Assembly: GCA_963969365.1 (NCBI GenBank)
Contig: OZ017750.1
Coordinates: 1,736,001-1,800,000, forward strand
DNA length: 64,000 bases
Source of the DNA: Asterochloris sp. CNOR1
Taxonomy: Eukaryota > Chlorophyta > Trebouxiophyceae > Trebouxiales > Trebouxiaceae
Direction of reading: 5' to 3'
A program made the translations under genes and the position numbers. Of the stretch, positions 39,162 to 64,000 are shown piece after piece. The notes beneath the pieces are model-generated. The model saw only the letters and a list, made by a program, of their open reading frames with translations. It searched no databases and had not been told where the DNA came from. Numbering within the stretch: the first letter of the stretch is position 1; each line of letters starts with the position of its first letter.

Positions 39162-41993
39162 TCACTCCTCAAGAGGCTCGTCCCTGAGCCCTCTGCTGTG
39201 CTGGGCTCCAGTGTGGCCAGCAATCTGCAGGAAGTTGCGGTCTTCCCTGAATCTGCATGCAGCGAGCAACTGTCATGCTGCCCACGCCAAGACTTGCACT
39301 GAAGGTCTGGCTTCCAACTGGCTACAGGGCAGCAGCAGACACAGGCGAAGGCTGTGCGGTGCGGACCAACCAGCAGTCACCAGGCCCTTGAACCGTAGGC
39401 CTTGCCTGTCAAGGACGCTGCCGGCGTGCCCTGACGGCGGCGGACCCTCCTCCTCCGGCTGCTGCAGCAGCCAGCACTCCACCGTGTCCACCTGCAGGGA
39501 AGACAGCTGAGGACAACTGCATCTGTTGACCCATGCAGCAGCGACTGCAGGGCAGGAGCCAAGATAGGGAGCCTGGAAGGGCTGCCTGCAAGTCCTGAGC
39601 AGTGCCAGCAGAGCTTGAGGCAGCTGCTTGGTGACAGGGAGCCTGAGGCAGCTGAGAGACAGGGAGTCTGGGGCGGCTGCTTGCGAGCCTGAGCAGCTGC
39701 CAGGAGCAGAGTGCTTGACCTCGGGGCTGCCAAGAAAGAGGGGCCAAGTGCAGCTGGAAACAGCAGAACGGTAAGGGGCTCTGGTGATGAGCATGCAGCA
39801 GCCGCCAGGGTCTGCCACAGAGCTTCAGGGAGCTGCCAAGACAACACCAGCTGTTGGCAGCAGCAAACACCTGCCCAGACTCACAGCAAACTTCTCCTGG
39901 GCAGCCAGGCAGGGGCTGTTGAATGTGGCAGATCTTCGGCTCATTCCCTTGTCAAGGGTCTCGTCCACAAACATTGACCAATAGCCCACCTGCAGAAAGC
40001 TTGACATGCTCACAGCTCAGGCAGCAGCTTTGAAACAATAAGAGCATCAGCTTAGCAAGAAACAGCTGATGGTGTGGCAGAAGGTGGCCAACCTGGCCAC
40101 CAAAGCCAATTCCATTGGGAATGGCCGAAAATCCTTGGCCACAGTACTGTATATTGTTGTTGATGCCAGCGGGGTGGAACACAGCAGTGGTGGGCATCAG
40201 TGTGAAGATGAAACTGGCCAAATCGCCTGCAAACCAGAAACAGGTGCCAAGGTGAGCAAAGCAGACAGCAGGGGCCGTGCCACCTGACAACTGACAGACA
40301 TGGTCAGCTCTGTGAAGGCATGCTGCACACAGCAGCCCTGACAGTCTGCAGCAGCTGTAACAGCACACCATAGAATTTGCCCTGCTTCTGCCATGCCTGG
40401 GAGGCATAGCCCCCAAAGACTTGGCCCTGAGCGTCACGCACCAGCAACAGCGTGGGTCCCCTGCCCACTGCAGCGCAGTAAAAGGGCATGTCAGTGGTGA
40501 AACAGAGGTCCAGCAGCCTCAGGTGCACATTGCAGAAGGAGAGCTGAGTGCTACAGCAGACTCACTGGCGCGGCCAAGGAATGTGTTGAACGATTTCCCA
40601 TTCAGGTCACTGTTAAAAAGGAGCTCCCAGACAGCCGACTGCAGGGAGCCGGGCTCACCGTGTCAGCTACTGGCGATGGCAGATGCCACCTGGCAATGGC
40701 AGATGTGCACTGGAAGGTACCTCCAGTGCCAGCCTCTGCAGTGCCATGACATCTGCAGACACTGCTCAGCGCATGTGCAGCTGTCGCAGGATTGCCTCAC
40801 CTGCTGAGCTGGAAGCTTGGCAGCCAGCATCCACGCCCATTCAGGTTGCAGCAGCAGGGATCTTGTCTCGCACTTCTCTGGCAGCAGCATCTGGGGCAGC
40901 CCATGCCAGGCGGTGATCGAAAGCACGTTGCGCAGAAATGTAAGCAGGGCTGGCCACTGCTTGCTCCAGGCATGAAAATGCTGCGGGTCCATGCGCTGGC
41001 CAGCAGTGTCAGTGGATGTTGCAGCACCAAAGGCACCTGCACTGGCAGGGCACAGCCGTTGCACTGTCAAGACACACATTCTGCACCAGACTGCAAGTAC
41101 TGAATGCTGAACAACTTCTCCAAAGAAGAGCAGGCACTTGGCTGTGATCACCTGCCTGATCCACTGAACAGCACCTGAAAACAGCATGCCTGTTGTAGAA
41201 GTTGCAATTCCACTCAAGGACATGCACGCTGACCTGTGAACAATTCCTGTGCATACAGTCAGTGGCTGGCAGCCTGTGTCTCTTTTGTTGAGCACAGCAG
41301 GCCATGCAATGCCACTGCAAGCACACCTGTCGCAGCAGCTGTGCCAAGTCGCTCCCCTGCTGCGGCACCTTTGGTGGCTGAGGTACAAGCTTGTTGTGCG
41401 CAGGCCTGAAGAATCTGCAGAAAGTCTGCCTGGCCGACAGCGTCCTGCTGGGGTCCAGCCAGCACTGCAAAACACCACGCCTCCGTCTCTGAGGCGAGGC
41501 CCTGCAGCCAGGCAGCAGCAGAGGGTTACAATCGAGCTCGCTGAGGCGTTATTGTTGACTAAGGCCAGCTTGGGCAACCCCCTACGCTGCATGGATAATG
41601 TCTCCCCCGCGGGGCAGACACTGACCTTCTGGCTGTGTGCTGAGGCTATCAGGAACTGCTCAAAGCTGACGATTTGCCCCTCGCCGGCAACAGCTCGCCA
41701 GATACACTTCCTCAGCGCTGGCTGTGCCTCAGGCAGTCTGATCAGCCCCTGCAGTTGTCAGGGCATTGCTGCAGATAGCAAGGCCGAGGCAGGCCTGTAG
41801 CTGAATTGTGTAAGGGCATCAATTGCAGGCTGACCAGGAATGCGTCTTGCTTGAGGCGGGCTTCAGAAATTGGCTGATGTGCTGCTTTTTCAAAGGCTGT
41901 CTGCATGGCCTGCAGCTCCCCTGATGTAAACTTGCTGGCAGCTGTCTTGAACTCATTGCTGGCTTGGCCATCCTTTGAGCTGAGTAGCCCCAT
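39162..41993 (-). CDS. TLDc-domain protein, MEAK7-like
   Basis: Start MGLLSSKDG at 41993. Gly2 followed by small and Ser residues is a plausible N-myristoylation site, as in human MEAK7 (MGNSRS). The N-terminal part (about 41993-40700) is helical and poorly conserved. The TLDc domain is clear: WELLFNSDLNGKSFNTFLGR (about 40640-40570), GPTLLLVRDAQGQVFGGYAS (about 40470-40410), LASFIFTLMPTTAVFHPAG and the block containing PNGIGFGGQ, YWSMFVDETLDKGMSRRS, ATFNSPCLAAQEKF, VDTVECWLL. The last exon matches the MEAK7 tail (QIAGHTGAQHSRGLRDEPLE) and stops at 39162. MEAK7 is described as a lysosomal, mTOR-linked protein and TLDc proteins can bind the V-ATPase; function in an alga is inference. Divergent from the membrane-protein gene. 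Confidence 0.85.
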
Positions 41994-42281
41994 GGTTAAT
42001 GAGAGGGAGCAGTGATTGATGTGGTTTCTCTATGCCATCTTGTGAATTAAGCTCCGACGACCAGTCAATTGCAATTGATGATAAGTCAGCTCTGAAAGTT
42101 GGTGACAAGGTCGACAGATTGCAGTTCCTTGACTGCTGAACGCTCAGAGACTATGCAGTCCGGACAGCTGTCGAAGTGTGCAGGTAAGAGATGCAATGTT
42201 GCCACAACAGCTCCTGCTAAAGTACGGGCGGATGCTGATCCCTGCATCTCCCTGCAGGCCATCTAGGGTTCCAGTACAAGC
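41994..42281. promoter_or_regulatory. Divergent promoter region, MEAK7-like / membrane protein
   Basis: About 288 bp between assigned starts on opposite strands; an ATG with a short ORF at 42153 (MQSGQLSKCAG, followed by a good GT donor) might be an alternative first exon of the right-hand gene. No other element recognised. Confidence 0.35.
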
Positions 42282-44212
42282 ATGCACTGCCAATTGCTCA
42301 CGCAGCATGGGTGCTGCGGCACAGCAGTACACATGAGGTGCCTGTTCTACATGACCAAACTCCGCAGACGCAACCGGATGAGCATCTATGTTGATGTATG
42401 CAATGCTCCTCTGTGTGTCGTGCAGGGGCGACTTGGCAGATTGTGCACAGAGGCTCGCAGCAAAGGTGGCGTGGCACAGCGCTCTGGCAAAGCTGCCAAG
42501 AAAGGTCAGTGGCTCCCTGCCTGATTACTGCCTCCTGCTGTTCTCACCTTTGTGCTGCCCTCTGACGTTGTCTCATATGTGCCATGCAGCGGCGGAGGGA
42601 GAGGGATATGGCAGTGGCAAGGCATATGGCAACAGCACTGCATACTTGGCCTTTGCAGGGGTGCAAACAGGTCTTGCCGGCCTGATGGCAGCGCTTCCCG
42701 AGTCGGTGAGGCCAGTGTGCTCTGGCGTGCTGGCTGCACGTCTGGCCCCCTGCCATCATGTGCACATGCTGGGCTCAGCTGCATTGCCCTGGCCTTCTGA
42801 CAAGCTCGCGACACCTGTCATCTAACGCTGAAAACCTGCTGCCGTGCCCTGCAGGCACATGAGCTGCTGTTTGGGGTGGCTGGTGGCCCCTACACTGCTC
42901 CCCTTTTCAGGATATTGGCATGCGGACTGCTAGCTGCGTCTACCTCATGTCTGGTGCAAGCTGTGAGTACTGCTGGCTTTGCTAGCAAGGCTCTGCTGGC
43001 CCTGGAGACAGCTTGTGAGGCTGTCCTGTTGTGCTGCAGGCTGCGTCCAGGGCAGGCATGCTCGACGAGGATGTGCACAGGCGTCTCAATGCCTCGCTAT
43101 CATTCCTGGCCGCAAGCTTCCTCTTCATCCCAGCCATCTCCTTTGTGCCAAACCCATCACTCTACCCTGAGCCACCCCTCCAGCCAGCAGCAGCCGCAGG
43201 TCAGCACTGGTCAGCATGCTTTGTGACTGAAAGCGCCCTCTGCAGCCCCAGACTTGAACGTTGTGTTTCCTGACCTGCTGGTGCAGGTCGCCTGCTTGCC
43301 ACTGCATGGCTCACCCACCACTCGCTGGGAAGCCAATGCATTCATAAAATGCCTGACTGGCTTCCTTCTGTGTGCAGCAATAATTTTGTTCAGCTCAGCC
43401 CTCTGGTGGCTGGCTGGTCGCAACTATGCCATGTATTCGTCCGAGGGTGCCAACCCAATCAAGATCCTTGGGGTGAGCAGTGCAATGCTGTTGCGACTGA
43501 CCCATCATTGAGTGTCTATCTAACTCGTTAGACCTCCCCTGCAGAGCTATGCGCGTGACCTCAGCCAGCTGGTGAAGACTGATGGCCTGAACAGCGGCAT
43601 CTATGCAGCCCTCACAGTCGGCTTCATTATCGCCGGCCTGGGGTATGAGTTTGCTCCAGTGCAGAGCTTGGATGCCATTCTTGGCACCCTTGCTGGCAAG
43701 GGCACACAGACAGTGCTCCTGTGGCAATTGACAGGAGGCGCTGTGGCCACAGCAGTTGCCCCTCTTGCCTACACAGCATGGGTGAGGGCTTGTAAGCTCT
43801 GTTTGCTGCAGCACACATAATTCTCTGCTACTCACAGCTTTGCAACGCTGCTCGTTGGTCCTCTCCTTGTGGTACCCTGCGTTGCTTGCTTGGGAGCTGC
43901 AGCATGCCTCCTGCCAGCCCCCTGGGGTGGCTGTACGTCCTATGGAGTGCTGGCCAACAGAGTTGCATGCTGCAGGAGGCTGCCATGCAGAACAACTTCA
44001 GCCTGCCCAACAAGCGCACCCTCATAGCCGGACTCGGTGTTAGTTCAGCACTGCACACCATCATCCTGGCCCTTCTCTTGAACACTGAGCTGAGTGGGCC
44101 ACTTCTATTTCCCACTGGCTTTGCCTGGGGCACTGCAGCTGTTGCCTCCATTCTTATTGCCATAAAGCCCAGTGAGGACGATGAGAAAAACAAAATCTTC
44201 AAGGACCTCTGA
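42282..44212 (+). CDS. Unrecognised polytopic membrane protein with a basic N-terminal leader
   Basis: I do not recognise the family. Starting at ATG 42282 the N-terminus is basic and rich in Arg, Lys, Ser and Thr (MTKLRRRNRM..., EARSKGGVAQRSGKAAKK), like an organelle transit peptide. About eight hydrophobic segments follow: LAFAGVQTGLAGLMAAL, ILACGLLAASTSCLVQ, SLSFLAASFLFIPAISF, LTGFLLCAAIILFSSALWWL, YAALTVGFIIAGLGYEF, LWQLTGGAVATAVAPLAY, LIAGLGVSSALHTIILALLL and FAWGTAAVASILIAI. The C-terminus is hydrophilic, KPSEDDEKNKIFKDL, stop at 44210-44212. Joins through the AAEGEGYGSGKAYGN exon are in phase. I infer a plastid or mitochondrial membrane protein; no transport or enzyme motif seen. The first exon is uncertain because a stop lies upstream in frame. 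Confidence 0.72.
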
Positions 44213-44368
44213 GATGTCTGGTATGTAAGCAGCAGATGTTGTGCACATAATCCATTTCAACTTTAAACATTTGGCCAAGAATACAGACTGCAGCTACTAC
44301 TTTGGGAGGAACTGTAGAGAGCACCGTTGCTTTGTCAGGACAAGTTGCTATGAGTGAGTTTTCTCGTG

Positions 44369-47048
44369 TCAGCCATGGCGTCGTGCCTTCTTGTGCTGGC
44401 TGCTGCCCCACAGGACCTGAGAGCAATATGGGGACATCAAGCCAGTGACATGACTTACTCAGCATGACCACATGTTGCAAAGTATGGCACACCTGCAGCA
44501 CCTGCCCTCTCCCTGGCACATCTGGCGGCATTAGTGCTTCTCACAAAGGTGGCCACTGGTATGGCCTTCTTGGGGCGTGCTTGACGCTCTGCATGCATCC
44601 TGTCAGCAATCTGCTGACCCTCCACAATGGTTTGGCCGAGCTTGCTAAGGGCTGCGGCCTGTCTGCTTATCTCAGTGATGGAGTCCATCGGCTCAGTCCA
44701 CCTCTGCCAACGGCCCTTGCCAGACCTCCACCCGGTACTCCCCTGCTGCTGCTCCACCTTGAGCAGCCCTCTCCTGCCAGTGATAGCATCGTCAGTGGTG
44801 AACGCATCATACAGCTGCCTGACGCTGCTGTAGGTGCTGAGGTCAAAAATGGCTTGGTGAGAGCCTTGCCCTTCCTTCCCTTCCTGTTTCTAGCTGAAGA
44901 CTGAGGTGGGCTGGCCAGCATCTGGGCTGCTGTTGCTGCAGCGTATTGTGCGCCAGCAGCTGCAGCAAGCTGTGGCTGCAAGGTCCAGCCTCTAAACCGC
45001 GGCCGAGATCCTGCTTGCGCATGTTGCTGCTGCTGCGCCTGCAGATGCTCAGCGAGCAGCAGTCGTGCGGCCGGCGGCCCTGCCTCCACCAGGCCTGCAA
45101 GGACGCTGCTGACCCAAGCTGGGATGCAGCCTGCAGCAGCATGCGGCCCTGCCCAGCCAGCTGGAGCACCATTGGCAGCACCAGCCTGCAGCTGAGCAGC
45201 TCCAGCAAGCTGCAGCCTTCTGGCAGCTGGGGCACCTGGACTGGCATGCTGAAACAAGCGTGCAGGCAGGCTGTGGCCCTGAAGGGCGATCTGCCGTTGC
45301 TGCCGAGTGGCCTCCTGCAGACAGTCTCCTCCCTCTGGAGGGAGGAGTGCCAAGGTAGACGTGGATGGGCTCTCTGCAGAACAGAGCAGCAGCCATTGAC
45401 AGCAGCAACATCTCAAAGAGGCACCACATGCACACACTTGGCAATCCAGAGCTTTGTTGCAAGACTGCAAGGGAGATCACTTCAGGCAAGGCACTCTTCA
45501 CCTGGCACCAATGGCTGGCTTGGCAGGCCCCCATCTGGTGCATGTAGCAACCCCAGCAAGCCAACCTCTGCTGCAACTTGCTGACTTGGAAGGCCAACCT
45601 CTGCTGCATCTTGCTGACTTGGAAGGCCTCCATCTGCTGCATCTTGCTGACTTGGAAGGCCTCCATCTGCTGCATCAAGGTCTGCCCTGTCATGGTTGGC
45701 AGACTCTTCCAAAAGGCATCTGCCCTGTCTGAGGACACCCTCCTGCATACACAACAAGGGGCTCAGGGCACCGTGCCACAAATTGAAATGGGCACAGCGC
45801 ATGCCGCTGGCCGCAGTCACAGCAGCACTAAGCCCCGGCTCTGCCAAGTTGCAAGCTGTGGCCGTCTCCGTCCACCTGAAGCACCCTGCCCCACAGCGCC
45901 AAACAGGCTCCTGCGGTGGCGCACAAGCTGCTGCTTCACCACCTAACTGGTGACCTGCAAGCAAACACAGCAGGTTGCTGCCATATGACAGCGGGCCTGT
46001 GCATGGCCAACACTCCCCATGAGACGAGTGCATCAGCCTCACGGCAGCTGATGCTCAGCTGACGCCCAGGCATTGGCGCTGTCATTGACGCAGGTGCAGC
46101 CTTTGACAAGTCATAATCTTGTTCTGAGCAGCATTGTGGTCACTCACGGGCTTCCAGTTGGTCAAGCCTGGCAGACATGTCCCGCAAAAAATTCCAGATC
46201 TGGCAGCTTTCAGTGGAAGCGCACCATGATGCTGCTTGCTGGTGAATTGCCACCTCGTGAGCTGGCAAAGGGCGCGTGGACGCGTAGTAGCCGCTTGCCA
46301 GCTCATCTGCCTGCCCTCTTGCCGTGGACCTGCACTGTGGAGCACAGGGCTTGCTACAGCTGTCAGTGAGGAGGCCAATGCACATGATCAACACTCTGGC
46401 AGGCCAGACAAGTATGCCAGACAGGTGTGCCCCAAGATTGTCTATAGGTGGGACAATGGTGGTGGAGAGAAGCTCACTCACCGTCGCCGAATAGCTGGAA
46501 GCTGCTGCTCAGGAGCATTCTCGTCACCATGACCATTGCCTGCCATAGAGGTCAGGGCAACAGCAGATGCTGCCTGAACCCCTTGCAGATCTGCTGAGGT
46601 GCCCTGAAGATGCCAAGCTGCTGGAGGCCCATCCACAGCTGCCCGGAAGGTACTTGCAGCCTGCTGGGCCGCCTGGAGGGCACCCACAGCTGCTTGAGAG
46701 ATGTCTGCGGCCTGCTGAGCCTCCTGCCCAGCTACCTGTGAGGATGCATGTGCATCCTGCTGCAGTCCTGTCCCCAGTACAGGGTGTGACCTCGCTGCCG
46801 ACTGCAGCCATGTCCTCTGCTGGATGATTCTGCTGGGCTGCTGCCCTGCACATGCAATGCTGTTGTTATGCTGCACTTCAGAGTGCAGCAGCAGTGGGGC
46901 AGAGCCCAAGCAAGCTACCTGCAGCTCTTTTGCTGGCCCTCTGCTCTATGTCATATACATCTGGCTGCTCATCATCCTCTGCTCTCTTGGTCTTCTTCTT
47001 TGCCCTCAATGGGGGCAATCTGTACATGGCGGGATCCTGACCATCCAT
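44369..47048 (-). CDS. GCR1_C-like domain protein with an 11-residue repeat
   Basis: Start MDGQDPAMYRLPPLRAKKKT (47048), followed by a basic, nuclear-signal-like stretch. Next come an Ala/Gln-rich region (about 46830-46490), a likely coiled coil (NFLRDMSARLDQLEA, near 46150), then at 45680-45561 a run of near-identical 11-mers (MQQMEAFQVSK, later LQQRLAFQVSK). After a Gln/Ala-rich stretch (about 45060-44860) the C-terminus reads VRQLYDAFTTDDAITGRRGL, GSTGWRSGKGRWQRWTEPMD, ITEISRQAAAL, which resembles the GCR1_C DNA-binding-type domain found in fungal Gcr1 and many algal proteins. I infer a nuclear DNA-binding protein. The 3' end is either a short last exon stopping at 44369 or readthrough to 44455; internal exon joins are approximate. 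Confidence 0.6.
45561..45680 (-). repeat. 33-bp tandem repeat, 3.6 copies, coding
   Basis: Units at 45561-45593, 45594-45626, 45627-45659 and a partial one at 45660-45680, differing by a few bases. 33 bp keeps the frame and yields 11-residue repeats (x-QQ-x-x-A-F-Q-V-S-K) with heptad-like hydrophobic spacing in the minus-strand gene. Confidence 0.85.
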
Positions 47049-47724
47049 GAGGCCCTGTTATTCAGAGGACTGCCCAGAAGGAGGCTTCAACGCTTGGGGG
47101 AAAGGTTTCCACTTTCATCCTGGAATTCTGTATCCTGCAGCAAACAACGAGTCTGCCAGCAAGCGACAGCTGTCAGCATGAAGAACACAGCATGGTCTCC
47201 TTGAGAAGCTGCTGGGCAGCTTAGTGCAGCTACTGCAGAGAGCAGTCTCAACTTGGGCAGCACGAGAGATCTCTATTCTGTCAGGCTTGGAGGACTGCAA
47301 AAGGTGAGCTGGCTGGACTGTGCCTCTTTGAGGTACATCAAACGCTAGCGCGACTGCCATCTCATGTCAGGCTCATGGGGGACTGCCAGCATGGCCACAG
47401 TGTAAGCTGCAACCGCCATCGAGAGGGCTCCCTGACAAGGTAGAAGTCTTGTGAGAGGCTCACCTGCTGGGTGCGTGAATAACACTCGGCTCATCGCTTC
47501 ATCGCTGTTCCCGTGGTCACAGCTTGTAGTTCGGAAGGGATCCATGCCCAGAGGCTGAAGGGGTGATTTGCAAAGCATGGTCACGGGGTGGTCAGTCATG
47601 GGCAAGGCGAACACAGCGCAGATTACATCAGACTGCAGCACCACAGGCATTGTGGCAATGACGCTGCAAATGTGGTGCATGGCGAGTGAGTCACTTGTGG
47701 TCCCTGCAGGCAAGTTGACGCCCC
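47049..47724. promoter_or_regulatory. Divergent intergenic region, GCR1_C-like / MOM1-like genes
   Basis: This is 676 bp between opposite starts. The minus strand is open from 47713 to 47345 (SDSLAMHHICSVIATMPVVL...), which could be 5' UTR or an upstream exon of the GCR1_C-like gene; I see no recognisable domain. Otherwise presumed promoter for both genes. Confidence 0.4.

Positions 47725-64000
<16,276 letters not shown>

Noticed and set aside
44369-47048. GCR1_C-like gene as part of a transposon
   Set aside because: No transposase, recombinase, terminal inverted repeats or target-site duplication could be seen around it.

Overview
The window is nuclear DNA from a green alga. Every recognisable protein is eukaryotic and plant-like, and genes are split into many short exons. 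Introns are mostly 80-350 bp with GT donors and, in almost every intron I resolved, a (C)TGCAG acceptor. Exonic DNA is moderately GC-rich. Plastid-type leaders, a plastid-style NAD-dependent GAPDH and a plant MOM1/CHD3-like chromatin protein fit a chlorophyte; a trebouxiophyte is my best guess, from general character only. I see no prokaryotic genes, CRISPR arrays, rRNA, retroviral or LTR elements.

Layout. The left edge cuts a minus-strand HAD 5'-nucleotidase gene (1-4645). Then follow ORMDL (+, 5321-5879), a soluble Rieske protein (-, 6270-7774), GAPDH (+, 7924-11393), ESCRT-II VPS25 (-, 11598-12557), a 12-kb PAN2 deadenylase gene (+, 12750-24879), an intact aldo-keto reductase (-, 25095-27997) with a broken tandem copy (-, 28555-31188), a ZNF207/BuGZ/SUF4 zinc-finger protein (+, 31427-34392), a CaMK-group kinase (+, about 34940-38877), a MEAK7-like TLDc protein (-, 39162-41993), an unrecognised polytopic membrane protein (+, 42282-44212), a GCR1_C-like protein (-, about 44369-47048), and a very large MOM1/CHD3-like chromatin gene (+, 47725 to beyond 64000).

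Apart from two tandem pairs (the AKR copies; the zinc-finger and kinase genes) strands alternate strictly, so most genes share a short divergent promoter with one neighbour (149-290 bp in the tightest cases) and a 200-390 bp convergent gap with the other. The genes do not form one pathway: they cover nucleotide metabolism, sphingolipid control, glycolysis, endosomal sorting, mRNA decay, redox, signalling and chromatin.

The two most notable observations are: (1) the right-hand gene, which combines a CW zinc finger, PWWP, tandem chromodomains, a SNF2 module whose DEAH box reads DGRN, and a helical tail resembling plant MOM1; (2) a repeated pattern in which an intron's end together with the first bases of the next exon (once an exon's end plus donor) is duplicated in tandem, leaving decayed splice-site copies inside introns of at least four genes.
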